Shown: positions 1 to 10,719, numbered from the stretch's first letter. The stretch: 64,000 nucleotides of DNA from Friedmanniella luteola (GCF_900105065.1 NZ_LT629749.1:3100001-3164000), one strand, 5' to 3'. Translations and numbers: made by a program. The notes: generated from the letters alone by a model not told the origin.

Positions 1-435
1 GCCGTCGACGAGGACGGTGCTGCCGCGGCCGACACCCAGCAGGTCCAGCCCACGGATGGCGGTCTCGACGGCGACGCCCGCGCCCGCGGCGACGGCCCAG
101 TCGACCGACGCGGGCTTGGCGGCCCAGGCGTCCAGCACCGCGAGCTCGGCGTGGGTGGCGTTCCCGAGCCCGAAGACGTCGTCGCCGATGGCGGTGCCGG
201 TGACGCCCTCCCCCACCTCGTCGACGACGCCGGCGGCCTCGAAGCCGGTGCGGCCGGGTCCCTCCAGCGGCGCGCCCTGGCTCAGGTAGCCGGCGCGGAG
301 CTTCCAGTCGAGCGGGTTGAGGCCCGCCGCACGGACCTGGACGCGGACCTGCCCGGGGCCCGCGTGCGGCTCGGGGGCGTCGCCCACCGTCAGCACCTCG
401 GGACCGCCGTAGGCGGAGAACTGCAGAGCCTTCAA
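1..435 (-). CDS. Medium-chain dehydrogenase/quinone oxidoreductase family protein (3' part outside window)
   Basis: Only the first 145 codons lie in the window. They encode the GroES-like N-terminal domain of a medium-chain NAD(P)-dependent oxidoreductase of the zinc-independent quinone-oxidoreductase/alcohol dehydrogenase type. Visible landmarks are AAGLNPLDWKLRAG near residues 36-49, GFEAAGVVDEVG near 64-75, and the start of the Rossmann nucleotide-binding domain (GRGSTVLVDG) at the window edge. The start is a TTG at 433-435, chosen because AGGAGG lies 7 bases upstream (443-448) and the next residues match the family N-terminus (MKALQFSAYGGPEV). It is divergent from the ABC binding-protein gene. 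The substrate cannot be told from this half. Confidence 0.85.
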   Translation of the reverse strand, partial: MKALQFSAYGGPEVLTVGDAPEPHAGPGQVRVQVRAAGLNPLDWKLRAGYLSQGAPLEGPGRTGFEAAGVVDEVGEGVTGTAIGDDVFGLGNATHAELAVLDAWAAKPASVDWAVAAGAGVAVETAIRGLDLLGVGRGSTVLVDG

Positions 436-520
436 CGTCGAACCTCCTGCTCGAGAGCGCCCCGCGGCGCTCGACCGGTGGACGGTCCGAGCCACGGCGG
501 ACCGGTCCTGTCGCAGGAAC

Positions 521-526
521 TAGAGT
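521..526 (+). promoter_or_regulatory. -10 box (TAGAGT) of a probable leaderless promoter
   Basis: TAGAGT is followed by six bases and then the ATG at 533, so transcription would start at or next to the start codon. No convincing Shine-Dalgarno sequence sits at usual spacing. The same geometry recurs at several other genes in this window. Confidence 0.5.
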
Positions 527-532
527 CCGCCT

Positions 533-1828
533 ATGGCTATTCCGCGTCGACGGTTCTTGTCCCTCTCCGGCGGTCTCGCCGCCGCTGCCGCTGCCGGCCT
601 CTCGGCCTGCGGCAGCAACACGGGTCGCCCCGAGCCCGGCGCGTCCGGCAGCGCCAGCGCGAGCGCCTCTGGCGGCGGCCGGGCCCAGCTGAGCCAGTGG
701 TACCACGAGTACGGCGAGGACGGCGTCGAGGACGCCGTCAAGCGCTACGCGGCCGCCTACGACCAGGCGGAGGTCACCGTCAAGTGGAACCCCGGTGAGT
801 ACGAGAAGCTGGTCTCGGCCGCCCTGCTGACCGACGACGTCCCCGACGTCTTCGAGTACGGCAACGGACCGACGCTGGACATGATCAAGGCCGGCCAGGT
901 GCTGGACCTCACCGACACCCTCGGCGACGCCCGGTCCCAGTTCGCGCCGTCGGTGCTGGCCGCGATGACGTGGGACGACAAGGTCTGGGCCGTCCCGCAG
1001 ACCGTCGACATGCAGATGCTGTACTACCGCCGCTCCATGCTGGAGAAGGCCGGTCTGCAGCCGCCGCAGACGATGGCCGAGCTGATCACCGCCGCGCGCG
1101 CCCTGCAGAGCAAGGACATCGGCGGCTTCTTCGCCGGCAACGACGGCGGCGTCGGCGTCCTCGGCAACCAGCTGATCTGGGCCGCCGGGCTGGAGCAGAT
1201 CAACGCCGAGAAGACAGGCATCGGCTTCGACAGCCAGGCGATGTACGACGGCCTCGACCAGTTCCGCGCCCTGCACGAGGACGGCCTGCTGGCCAGCGCG
1301 TCGAAGGACTGGTTCGACGCGGCCCCGTTCGTCAACGAGGAGACCGCCATGCAGTGGACGGGCCTCTGGGTGCTGCCCGAGATCCAGGACACCTTCGGCG
1401 ACGACTTCGGCGTCGTGCCGTTCCCCGCCATCGGGCCCTCGGGCCGGCAGGTCGTCCCCTTCGGCGCGTTCAGCTCCTGCGTGGCCGCCAAGGGCAAGAA
1501 CCCCGACGCGGCCAAGGCCTTCGTCAAGTGGCTGTGGGTGGACCAGGAGGCCGACCAGGTCGACTTCTCCAACAGCTACGGGACGCACATCCCGGCCAAG
1601 CCCGCCCTGGCCGCCCAGGCGACCAAGCTGGCCGAGGGCGCCGGCAAGGACGCCGCGACCTTCGTCACCGACTTCGGCCACGCCCCGAGCCTGCTGTGGA
1701 CCCCCGCGATCCTGCAGGCCTACACCGGTGCGGTGACCAACGTCGTCAACAAGGGGGCGGACCCGCAGAAGGAGCTCGCCGCGGTGGCCGCCAAGGCCAC
1801 GGCGGAGCTCGAGCGCGTCAACGGCTGA
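533..1828 (+). CDS. Extracellular sugar-binding lipoprotein of an ABC importer
   Basis: A 431-residue family-1 extracellular solute-binding protein that captures a sugar outside the membrane and delivers it to the two permeases encoded next. The N-terminus shows a twin-arginine motif (RRRFLSL, residues 5-11), a hydrophobic segment and a lipobox LSAC with Cys26, so it is predicted to be Tat-exported and lipid-anchored. A Ser/Ala/Gly-rich linker follows, then the bilobal binding fold with typical segments such as VPDVFEYGN and AVPQTVDMQMLYYR. It stops 4 bases before the first permease GTG. The ligand is not identifiable; a mono- or oligosaccharide is the usual substrate of this family. Confidence 0.9.
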   Translation: MAIPRRRFLSLSGGLAAAAAAGLSACGSNTGRPEPGASGSASASASGGGRAQLSQWYHEYGEDGVEDAVKRYAAAYDQAEVTVKWNPGEYEKLVSAALLTDDVPDVFEYGNGPTLDMIKAGQVLDLTDTLGDARSQFAPSVLAAMTWDDKVWAVPQTVDMQMLYYRRSMLEKAGLQPPQTMAELITAARALQSKDIGGFFAGNDGGVGVLGNQLIWAAGLEQINAEKTGIGFDSQAMYDGLDQFRALHEDGLLASASKDWFDAAPFVNEETAMQWTGLWVLPEIQDTFGDDFGVVPFPAIGPSGRQVVPFGAFSSCVAAKGKNPDAAKAFVKWLWVDQEADQVDFSNSYGTHIPAKPALAAQATKLAEGAGKDAATFVTDFGHAPSLLWTPAILQAYTGAVTNVVNKGADPQKELAAVAAKATAELERVNG

Positions 1829-1832
1829 GACG

Positions 1833-2801
1833 GTGACCGCTGCCCCGACCGCACCCGCGCGCGCCCTGCGCCGCGGCCCGCAGCCGCGGAAGGCCCGCAC
1901 CCTGCAGCAGAACCGCAACCGGTGGTTCTGGGTGTTCGTCGGGCCGTTCCTGGCCGGCCTGCTGGTCTTCGTCTACGTGCCGATCCTGTGGAGCGTCTAC
2001 CTCTCGTTCTTCGACGCCCGCAACACGGTCACGCCGACGAAGTTCGTGGGGTTCGGCAACTACGTCTACCTGCTGCAGGACCCGGCGTTCGTCTCCAGCA
2101 TGGGCACGTTCCTGGTGTTCGCGGCGTTCATCGTGCCCGTCACGTTCGCCTGCTCGCTGGGGCTGGCCCTGCTGGTCAACCGGGCGCGGGTGGCCCAGGC
2201 GTTCTTCCGCTCGGCCTTCTTCCTGCCCACCGCCTGCTCCTACGTGATCGCGGCCATGATCTGGCGGCTGTCCTTCTTCAACGGCGCCCGCTTCGGCCTG
2301 GCCAACTCCCTGCTGCGCTCGCTCGGCTTCGAGAACGTCAACTGGCTGGGCGGCGGCAACTACGGCTACTGGGTGGTGCTGGTCAGCCTGCGGCTGTGGC
2401 TGCAGGTCGGCTTCTACATGATCCTGTTCCTGGCCGGCCTCCAGCGGATCCCGACCGACACCTACGAGGCCGCCGCCATCGACGGCGCCGTGGGCTGGAA
2501 GGTGTTCCGCTGGATCACGCTGCCGCAGCTGCGGGCGACGTCGGTGGCGGTGGTCCTGCTGCTGCTGATCGCCGCCTTCCAGGCGTTCGACGAGTTCTAC
2601 AACACCCTGATCTCCGTCGGCGGCTACCCGCCGTTCGCCCGCCCGCCGCTGGTCTACCTCTACCTGATCTCGCTCGGCGGGGGCAGCCAGGACCTGGGGC
2701 TGGGCAGCGCCGGGACGATCATCCTCACGGCCGTCGTGGTGGTCATCGGCGTCGTCCAGCTCAAGATCTTCTCCGTCGGCGGCCGGGAGGACCGGGCATG
2801 A
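1833..2801 (+). CDS. Sugar ABC transporter permease (MalF/UgpA type)
   Basis: A 322-residue inner-membrane permease with about six transmembrane helices after a basic cytoplasmic N-terminus. The EAA loop that docks the ATPase reads EAAAIDGAVGWKVFRWITLP in the second half, as expected for the CUT1 group. The GTG start lies 4 bases after the binding-protein stop. The stop overlaps the next permease start as ATGA, implying translational coupling. It pairs with the following gene to form the heterodimeric channel. No ATP-binding subunit is encoded nearby. Confidence 0.92.
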   Translation: MTAAPTAPARALRRGPQPRKARTLQQNRNRWFWVFVGPFLAGLLVFVYVPILWSVYLSFFDARNTVTPTKFVGFGNYVYLLQDPAFVSSMGTFLVFAAFIVPVTFACSLGLALLVNRARVAQAFFRSAFFLPTACSYVIAAMIWRLSFFNGARFGLANSLLRSLGFENVNWLGGGNYGYWVVLVSLRLWLQVGFYMILFLAGLQRIPTDTYEAAAIDGAVGWKVFRWITLPQLRATSVAVVLLLLIAAFQAFDEFYNTLISVGGYPPFARPPLVYLYLISLGGGSQDLGLGSAGTIILTAVVVVIGVVQLKIFSVGGREDRA

Positions 2802-3625
2802 GGTCCTCCCGCGGGGTGTCCGCGCTGCGCTACGTGGTGCTGAGCGTGCTGGCCCTGCTGTTCCTGCTGCCCTTCTACGTGCTGCTGCGCAACGGGTTCT
2901 CGAGCGAGCGCCTGATGGCCGCGGCGCAGTGGCGCTGGCTGCCCGACGAGGTCAACCTCACGAACCTACGCGAGCTGTTCGCCAACGACAGCATCCGGAT
3001 GGCCCGCAGCATGGCCAACTCCGCCGTCGTCGCGGTCGTGCAGACGCTGGCCACCGTGGTGATCTCAGCGCTGGCCGGCTACGGCCTGGCCCGGATCGAC
3101 CACCGGCTCAGCCGGCTCGTCCTCGGGCTGACGGTGCTGACGCTGATGGTCCCGGCGGCGGTGACCTTCATCCCCAGCTTCGTGCTGGTCTCCACCCTGG
3201 GCTGGATCTCCACGCTCCGCGGGCTGATCATCCCCGTGCTGTTCTCGGCGTTCGCGACGTTCCTGTTCCGGCAGTTCTTCCTCGGCTTCCCCCGCGAGCT
3301 CGAGGAGGCCGCCTACATCGACGGGGCCGGGTACTGGCGGACCTTCTGGCGGGTGGTGATGCCCAACACCTACGGCATCTGCGCCGCCGTCGGGACCATC
3401 ACCTTCATCGGCTCGTGGAACGCCTTCCTGTGGCCGCTGCTGATCGGCCAGGACCGCGACTTCCGCACCGTCCAGGTGGCGCTCAGCCAGTTCATGTCCA
3501 GCCAGCGGATCGACATGCCGCAGCTCTTCGTCGGCGCCGCCGTGGCGATCCTGCCGGTGCTGCTGGTCTTCCTGTTCCTCCAGCGCTACCTGGTGCAGGG
3601 CGTGGAGCGTTCGGGCATCGACTGA
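2798..3625 (+). CDS. Sugar ABC transporter permease (MalG/UgpE type)
   Basis: A 275-residue permease and the second half of the CUT1 sugar channel. ATG at 2798 overlaps the previous stop (ATGA). It has about six membrane helices and an EAA loop, EEAAYIDGAGYWRTFWRVVMP-like, near residue 170. The C-terminus (QRYLVQGVERSGID) resembles the conserved end of MalG-type permeases (family knowledge: G(L/V)TAGAVKG). It is the last gene of the three-gene unit and converges on lepA, with a palindromic repeat element between them. The energising ATPase is probably a shared MsiK-like protein encoded elsewhere (inference). Confidence 0.92.
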   Translation: MRSSRGVSALRYVVLSVLALLFLLPFYVLLRNGFSSERLMAAAQWRWLPDEVNLTNLRELFANDSIRMARSMANSAVVAVVQTLATVVISALAGYGLARIDHRLSRLVLGLTVLTLMVPAAVTFIPSFVLVSTLGWISTLRGLIIPVLFSAFATFLFRQFFLGFPRELEEAAYIDGAGYWRTFWRVVMPNTYGICAAVGTITFIGSWNAFLWPLLIGQDRDFRTVQVALSQFMSSQRIDMPQLFVGAAVAILPVLLVFLFLQRYLVQGVERSGID

Positions 3626-3643
3626 CTGGCGCCCGCCACCGAG

Positions 3644-3785
3644 CCTGAGCCCGACTACCGTCCCCTGAGCCCGACCACCGCGCCCTGAGCCTGTCGAAGG
3701 GCCTTCGACAGGCTCAGGCAGCGGTGGTGGGCTCAGGCAACGGTGGTGGGCTCAGGCAGCGGTGGGCCTGAGACCGTGGTCGGGC

Positions 3786-3790
<5 letters not shown>
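3644..3790. repeat. Periodic inverted-repeat element between convergent genes
   Basis: CCTGAGC occurs at 3644, 3664 and 3684 with an exact 20-base period. Its complement GCTCAGG follows at 3712, 3731, 3750 and 3784. The centre is a perfect 35-base palindrome: arms 3684-3700 and 3702-3718 around G3701, with core CTGTCGAAGG/CCTTCGACAG. The flanking units carry CCGACCACCG-like sequence on the left and its complement on the right, so the whole stretch can fold on itself. The element runs into the lepA stop codon (3786-3788). It could act as a bidirectional terminator or a REP-like element. The core resembles a repeat known from many actinobacterial genomes (recalled, not searched). Confidence 0.8.
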
Positions 3791-5600
<1,810 letters not shown>

Positions 5601-5815
5601 CGCGGGCTCGGTACGCCCGGGGCTGGGTGCTGGCGGAGTCAAGTCGTCTTCCCGGTCGGCGGCGCGGTGTGGTGCTCTCCCGTGCGGTGGCACGTCGGGC
5701 GGGTCGCCCGGCTGCCCATCCTCCCACGCCGGGCCACGCCACCCAATCGACGCGGACGCCCGGCGCCGGGGGCAAACCCGTGGCGGCCCGACCCGGCGGT
5801 CGCGACGATGGGCCG

Positions 5816-6853
5816 GTGCCCGTCGACCTCCCCGTGACCTACGCCCGCGGCGTGCGGGTGCCCTACCGGCAGCTGCCCGGTGCGGTGCGGCACTGGGTGG
5901 AGGAGCAGCTCGGCGGGCCGGTCGTGCAGGTCGAGGACCGCGTCGGCGGGTTCGCGCCCGGCTGCGCCGCCGTCGTCCGGACGGCCGCACGGGCCGGCTT
6001 CGTCAAGGCCACCGGATCGGTGCCCAACGCCTTCGCCCTCGAGCTCTACCGCGGGGAGCGGGCCCGGCTGGCCGCGCTCCCCGACCACCCGGCCCTGCCG
6101 AAGCCGCTGGCCGCCGCCGACCTCGCGCTGCCCGACCAGACCTGGTCGGTGACGCTGCTGCCGGCGGTGCCCGGCGAGCCGCCGGCCCACCCCTGGACGG
6201 AGCCGGTGGCGCGGCTCGTGCTGGACCGGCTCGGTGACCTGCAGACCACCCTCGTGCAGGCGGCCGGGTCGGTGTTGACGGCGGCGCTGCCGGGCAGCGA
6301 CCACCTCACGGGGTTCCTCCGCCCCTGGTCCGAGGTGCTGGACGACCCGGCCGACCCCTGGAACGACGACCCGTGGGTGCGGGCCCGCGCGGGCGACCTG
6401 GCGGCCTTCTCGACACTGCTCGGCGCGGCCGTCGTCGGGGAGGCGCCGGTGCACGCCGACCTGCGCGCCGACAACGTCCTCGTCGGGCGGCCGGCGGCCC
6501 CGGGCGAGGAGCCGGACGTCTGGTTCGTGGACTGGGCGGCGGCCCTGCGCGCCGCCCCGTGGGTGGACCCCGCGATCCTGGCCTGCGACCTGGTCGTCTC
6601 GCGCGCCGACCGCGGGCAGGGCGGGTCGATGGACGTCGTCGACTTCCTGGCGTCCCACCCGGTGACCGCCGCGGTCGACCCCGTGCTGCGCTGGGCGATG
6701 ATGACCGGGCTGGCCGTCACCCTGCACCGGCTCTCCCGCGGCGGGGAACCGCCGGGGCTGCCGACGATCCGCGGCTGGCAGCGGCGCTGCGCCGACGACC
6801 TGCTCGGCTTCGTCCGGGCCGTGGATTTGGGGTCGGGTCACCGGGTTTGGTAA
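5816..6853 (+). CDS. Aminoglycoside phosphotransferase-fold kinase (APH family)
   Basis: A protein-kinase-like small-molecule phosphotransferase of about 345 residues. The catalytic loop is [11 protein letters not shown] (Brenner motif HxDxxxxN) and the metal-binding motif is FVDWAAA in place of DFG. The N-lobe contains GFVKATG, whose Lys is the likely ATP-anchoring residue. The substrate is unknown; members phosphorylate aminoglycosides, sugars, homoserine, choline and others, so resistance should not be assumed. The GTG at 5816 was chosen because upstream codons would run antisense into lepA. The 3' end carries the likely rpsT promoter. Confidence 0.75.
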   Translation: MPVDLPVTYARGVRVPYRQLPGAVRHWVEEQLGGPVVQVEDRVGGFAPGCAAVVRTAARAGFVKATGSVPNAFALELYRGERARLAALPDHPALPKPLAAADLALPDQTWSVTLLPAVPGEPPAHPWTEPVARLVLDRLGDLQTTLVQAAGSVLTAALPGSDHLTGFLRPWSEVLDDPADPWNDDPWVRARAGDLAAFSTLLGAAVVGEAPVHADLRADNVLVGRPAAPGEEPDVWFVDWAAALRAAPWVDPAILACDLVVSRADRGQGGSMDVVDFLASHPVTAAVDPVLRWAMMTGLAVTLHRLSRGGEPPGLPTIRGWQRRCADDLLGFVRAVDLGSGHRVW

Positions 6854-6856
6854 CGT
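6827..6856 (+). promoter_or_regulatory. Likely rpsT promoter inside the end of the upstream gene
   Basis: TTGGGG at 6827-6832 and TAACGT at 6851-6856 are separated by 18 bases, a plausible housekeeping sigma promoter. The -10 box overlaps the stop codon of the phosphotransferase gene. The resulting rpsT leader would be about 80 bases long. Confidence 0.45.
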
Positions 6857-6943
6857 GACTAGTCGCGCCCGAGGGTTCCGTGCAGGTCAGGACCGCAGCG
6901 CGACCCCGAGACCGAACAACGACAGTTAACAGAGGCTTGCCCC

Positions 6944-7204
6944 GTGGCGAACATCAAGTCCCAGATCAAGCGGATCAAGACGAACGAGAAGGCCCGCCAG
7001 CGCAACAAGGCGACCAAGTCCGCGCTCAAGACGTCGATCCGCCGTTTCCGTGAGGCCGCGGCTTCCGGCGACGCCAAGAGCCTGGAGCTGGCCCGTGCGG
7101 CCAACCGCCAGCTCGACAAGGCGGCGTCCGCCGGCGTCATCCACAAGAACCAGGCAGCGAACCGCAAGTCGGCCATCGCTGCCCAGGCCGCGAAGCTGAG
7201 CTGA
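6944..7204 (+). CDS. rpsT: 30S ribosomal protein S20
   Basis: An 86-residue basic protein of the small ribosomal subunit that binds 16S rRNA. The N-terminus [20 protein letters not shown] and the C-terminal [14 protein letters not shown] are diagnostic of S20, and the length is normal. The GTG start at 6944 follows an AGAGG-like ribosome site. As is common in actinobacteria, rpsT lies near lepA and holA. It converges on holA, with a perfect hairpin between the two. Confidence 0.97.
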   Translation: MANIKSQIKRIKTNEKARQRNKATKSALKTSIRRFREAAASGDAKSLELARAANRQLDKAASAGVIHKNQAANRKSAIAAQAAKLS

Positions 7205-7302
7205 GCTCAGCGCTGCACCGGGGGTGACCACCCCCACGCCTCCGGTCCGGCACGCGCGGCCGCGACCACCGGGGGCCGCCACCCCGTCCCCCAGGTCCGT
7301 CT

Positions 7303-7336
7303 CGACGTCCCGATCACCCTCGTGATCGGGACGTCG
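7303..7336. terminator. Perfect 15-bp hairpin between rpsT and holA
   Basis: Arms 7303-7317 (CGACGTCCCGATCAC) and 7322-7336 are exact complements with a 4-base loop. It sits between convergent genes and probably ends transcription from both sides, although there is no T tract. The right arm's CGGGACGTC unit recurs downstream at about 7345 and 7361, forming short direct repeats. Confidence 0.75.
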
Positions 7337-7388
7337 TGCGTTTCCGGGACGTCGTGTTGCCGGGACGTCCGTCGCGCCGGGTGTTCCC

Positions 7389-8360
7389 TCAGCCGCGGCG
7401 GGAGCGCGCGACCGTGAGCACGGCCCGTTCCAGGGCGAAGGCGGCGTCGTCCGCCGCGCCCTTCACCTCCGCGTCCGCCACGGCGACCGCCTGCAGGGCA
7501 GCGGCCAGCCCGCCCTGGTCCCACCCGCGGGCCTGGCTCCGCATCGTGCGCAGCTTCCACGGCGGCACGCCGACCTCGCGGGCGAGGTCGGCCTCGCGCA
7601 GTCCGGACGCCGCCGTCACCAGCTTGCCCAGCCCCCGCAGGCCCGAGGCCAGGGCGCTGGTGACCAGCACCGGCGCCACCCCGGTCGCGAGGGCCCAGCG
7701 CAGCTGCTCCATCGCCACCCCGGTCCGGCCCGCCAGGGCGGCGTCGGCGACGGCGAAGCTGGTGACCTCGGACCGCCCGCCGAAGTAGCGGCGGACCTGC
7801 ACCTCCTCGATCGGGCCGCCCTCGCCGTCGGCCACCAGCTGGCTGACCGCGGCCGCCAGCGAGCGCAGGTCGTGGCCCACGGCGTCGACCAGCGTCTGGG
7901 CGGCGCCCGCGTCGATCCCCGCCCCCACCCGGCGCGCCTCGGCGGCGACGAACTGGGGCAGCTCCCAGGCCTTGACGGCGGGGGCGTCGACGACGGCCAC
8001 CTTCGCGGCTTTCAGCTTGTCCAGCAGGCCCTTGCCCTTCTGCCCGCCGCCGTGCACGAGGACTAGGGCGAGGTCCTCCTGCGGCTGCCGGACCAGCTCG
8101 AGCACGGCGTCGGTGAGCTCGGCCGGCAGGTTGGCCAGGTCCTCGACCACCGCGGCCCGCCGGACCGCGAACAGCGAGGCGCTGGTCATCTCGGCGAAGC
8201 GGGACGGGTCGAGCCGCTCGCCCGCCGTCCGGGTCACCTCGGCCTCCGGGGACTCCGACCGCACCTGCTCGAGCAGGACGGCGACGGCCCGGTCGGCCAG
8301 CAGGCTCTCGGGTCCGCTGACCAGGGTCACCCGGCCGAAGGGTGAGGGTCGGGGGGGCAC
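7389..8360 (-). CDS. holA: DNA polymerase III delta subunit
   Basis: A 323-residue clamp-loader subunit that opens the beta sliding clamp during replication. Family features are the N-terminal VTLVSGPESLLADRAV segment, the LVLVHGGGQKGKGLLDKLK region and the helical C-terminus containing PPWKLRTMRSQARGW. A GTG at 8358-8360 gives MPPRPSPFGRVTLV and a usual length; upstream codons look non-coding. In many actinobacteria holA directly follows comEC. Here two unrelated genes on the other strand separate them. Confidence 0.92.
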   Translation of the reverse strand: MPPRPSPFGRVTLVSGPESLLADRAVAVLLEQVRSESPEAEVTRTAGERLDPSRFAEMTSASLFAVRRAAVVEDLANLPAELTDAVLELVRQPQEDLALVLVHGGGQKGKGLLDKLKAAKVAVVDAPAVKAWELPQFVAAEARRVGAGIDAGAAQTLVDAVGHDLRSLAAAVSQLVADGEGGPIEEVQVRRYFGGRSEVTSFAVADAALAGRTGVAMEQLRWALATGVAPVLVTSALASGLRGLGKLVTAASGLREADLAREVGVPPWKLRTMRSQARGWDQGGLAAALQAVAVADAEVKGAADDAAFALERAVLTVARSRRG

Positions 8361-8497
8361 GGCGCCAGCATGCCAGCCGGCGCCGACAGTCCCGAATCCC
8401 GAGCGGCGGGACCGGGCTGCGGCGTTGCTCACCGGCTCGCCGCCCCCGCGGGCCAGAATGGGGCGACCGCCTCGGGTGGGACGGACGGAGGGGACGC

Positions 8498-9232
8498 GTG
8501 GACGACGACCGCGGCAACGCCCTGCTCCGCTGGTGGGCCCGGCGGGCCCAGGACCGCGCCGCCCGCGAACCGGGCCGCGCGCCCGGCGCCCCCTCCAGCA
8601 CCGGCGCCTCCCCCGCACCGCAGCCGTCGCTCGGTCACCGGCTGGTGGGTGCGCTCGTCCCGCTGACCCGGCTGGCCGTCGTCGGCCGCGGCACGGTGGC
8701 GGTGGTGCTGGCGCCCGACGGCCGCGCGGTCGTCCGCCGACCGGGTGAGCTGCTCGTCCCGCGGCTGCTCGTCCGTCCCGGCGCGCCGGCCCTCCGGGTG
8801 CTGCCGGTCAGCACCGACCTGCTGCACCTCGACGTGCCGCTGGCCGGTCTGGTGAGCTTCGACGGCTACCCGGTGGACCCCGTGACCCTGCGCCTGGAGC
8901 TGCAGCTGGACGCGGCGGACGAGTACGCGGCGCTGGCCGCGCTGGTGGCCGAGCACGGCGCCGCGGTGGAGGCGGTGCTGCTCGACCCGGTGCCGCGCGC
9001 CTGCGCGGCGGCCGCCCAGGGCGCCGTGGCCATGAACCGGCTGGCCCAGCTGCAGCGGCTGGGGCTGCGCGAGGTGCTGGCCGAACGCTGGCTGCCGCTG
9101 ACGTTCAGCGGCGGGCTGCTGCTGCGGCGCGGCTTCGACGTCGTCGAGAGGGACGGTGAGGGCGGCCAGGACGAGCCGACGGTCCCGGTGCTGGGCCGGC
9201 ACCCGGTCACGACCCCGGCCCCGAGCCCGTGA
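8498..9232 (+). CDS. SPFH/band-7-like protein of unknown role
   Basis: 244 residues starting at a GTG preceded by GGAGGGG. The central part (about residues 60-215) has the rhythm of an SPFH (band-7) domain: a beta-rich GRGTVAVVLAPDGRA segment, then LVSFDGYPVDPVTLRLELQL, and a helical segment ending LREVLAERWLPLTFSGG. A Pro/Ala-rich linker precedes it, and no clear membrane helix is visible. The stop overlaps the start of a seven-helix membrane protein (GTGA), so the two are probably co-translated and may form a complex. The SPFH assignment is tentative and the function is unknown. Confidence 0.5.
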   Translation: MDDDRGNALLRWWARRAQDRAAREPGRAPGAPSSTGASPAPQPSLGHRLVGALVPLTRLAVVGRGTVAVVLAPDGRAVVRRPGELLVPRLLVRPGAPALRVLPVSTDLLHLDVPLAGLVSFDGYPVDPVTLRLELQLDAADEYAALAALVAEHGAAVEAVLLDPVPRACAAAAQGAVAMNRLAQLQRLGLREVLAERWLPLTFSGGLLLRRGFDVVERDGEGGQDEPTVPVLGRHPVTTPAPSP

Positions 9233-10713
9233 CACCCACCCCCGTGACGCCCAGCCCCGTGACGCCCAGCCCCGTGCCGACCAGCCCCGTGCCGGCGCCG
9301 GTCGCCACGACCGCCCTCTACGCCGACCCGCAGGCGCCGGCCCCGGCCCTCTCCCCCGTCGGTGTGCCGGAGCGGCCGGACGACCGCGCCCGGTTCGTGA
9401 CCCGGGTGCGGGTGGCGGCGGCGGTGCCGCTGGTGATCGGACTCGGCGTGCACGTGCTGTTCCTGGTCGCCTACTGGATCCCCGAGACCAGCGCCTTCCC
9501 CGCCCACGACTGGTGGCTGGGCCAGCTGGCCCCCCTCGCGTCGGAGGCGCTGACCAGCGCCGGGGAGCCCCAGGTCGAGGCGCAGTGGCGCCAGCCCGGC
9601 CTGGGTGGGGTGCTCCTCCTGCTGGCCGCCGTCGTCCTCTTCGTGCTGAACCGACGGCCCCGCCTGCTGGGTCCGGGCGCCGCGGTGCTGCCCGCGGCCG
9701 CCGGGGCGCTGGTCGCCCTGGTGATGGCCGTCGCCCTGGTGGTCGGGGGCCGGCCATCGGCGTCGGGGCTCACGCTGGTGCTGCTCGCGCTCTGGGTCGG
9801 CACCGCCGGCTACGCGGGGCTCGCCGGGCTGCTGGTGGACCCCGAGGCCTACCGCGAGCGGCGGTGGCGGCACGGGGTGGTGCTGCTGGCCGCGTACGCC
9901 GTCGTGGGCCCGGTGCCCACCGCGGTCGGCCGGGCGCTGTTCGGCCCCGACCTGCGTGATGCCGCCGCCGCCCTGCAGGGCAACACCGTCGCCCTGCGGC
10001 TGGCGGCGCTGACCACCGGCACGACCCTGCTGCTCTACCTCAGCGGGCTGTTCGTCGGCGTGGCGGTGTGGGCCGGCTACCAGTGCTGGCCGCCGCGGCG
10101 CGACCTCCGCACCGGCGTGCGGGTGCTGGTCCTGGTCGCTGCCCTGGTGCTGACGGCGCTGGTGGGCAGCGCCGCCGTCGGGCCCGCGGAGCGCCGGGCC
10201 GCGCAGCTGCTGCAGGACAGCCCGGCCGACGCCGTGCACTTCAGCTGCGGCGCCGCGCAGGTGGACCGCCCGGCCGGCCCGGAGACGCCCGCGCGCACCC
10301 TGGTCATCACCGGCCTCACCTGCACGGAGCTGACCTCCTTCGAGGGCTACCGCCAGCTGGTCACCCGCGAGCTCCCCTTCTCGCTGGCCCCGGTCACCGC
10401 CCGCGATCCCGAGGGCCGACGGCTGGCCGGCCGGGTGGTGGGCGCGCAGTACGGGCCGGCCCTGGTGCTGGCCGGCTCCGACCGCGTGGACAACGGCGCC
10501 GACCAGCTGCTCGCCGTCGCGGTCGCCGACGGCACCGAGCAGTGGCGGTGGAGCTGCCCGGACCGTCGGCCCCTCCGCCTGCGCTTCACCGGCGTGCCCG
10601 GCGGGGACGCGCCCGAGCGCGGTCACGTCGGCGCCGGCCGGGCCGCCGTCGTCGTGACCTGCGCCGACCGCGTCACCCGGCTGGACCCGGCCACCGGCGC
10701 CCGGCTGCGCTGA
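9229..10713 (+). CDS. Seven-helix membrane protein with extracytoplasmic C-terminal domain
   Basis: 494 residues. The N-terminus is a Pro/Thr/Val/Ser repeat tail built on VTPSPV units. About seven hydrophobic helices lie between residues 55 and 310. A 180-residue C-terminal domain contains paired Cys residues (FSCGAAQ, TGLTCTE, WSCPDRR, VVTCADRV), which suggests disulphides on the outer face. The end, DRVTRLDPATGARLR, resembles a PQQ-like beta-propeller strand. Its start overlaps the SPFH-like gene (GTGA) and its stop lies 6 bases from the convergent comEC stop. The family was not recognised and no function is assigned. Confidence 0.65.
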   Translation: MTPTPVTPSPVTPSPVPTSPVPAPVATTALYADPQAPAPALSPVGVPERPDDRARFVTRVRVAAAVPLVIGLGVHVLFLVAYWIPETSAFPAHDWWLGQLAPLASEALTSAGEPQVEAQWRQPGLGGVLLLLAAVVLFVLNRRPRLLGPGAAVLPAAAGALVALVMAVALVVGGRPSASGLTLVLLALWVGTAGYAGLAGLLVDPEAYRERRWRHGVVLLAAYAVVGPVPTAVGRALFGPDLRDAAAALQGNTVALRLAALTTGTTLLLYLSGLFVGVAVWAGYQCWPPRRDLRTGVRVLVLVAALVLTALVGSAAVGPAERRAAQLLQDSPADAVHFSCGAAQVDRPAGPETPARTLVITGLTCTELTSFEGYRQLVTRELPFSLAPVTARDPEGRRLAGRVVGAQYGPALVLAGSDRVDNGADQLLAVAVADGTEQWRWSCPDRRPLRLRFTGVPGGDAPERGHVGAGRAAVVVTCADRVTRLDPATGARLR

Positions 10714-10719
10714 GCCCGG

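Noticed and set aside
433-448. Shared GGAGGTTCGACG leader at the first gene and the DUF1479 gene (56517-56528)
   Set aside because: The match is about 12 bases, centred on the ribosome-binding sequence. It is most likely coincidence or general translation-signal similarity, with no further homology around it.
5816-6853. Antibiotic resistance gene
   Set aside because: The APH fold is shared by many housekeeping kinases, and nothing in the context (no mobile element, no resistance cluster) supports resistance.
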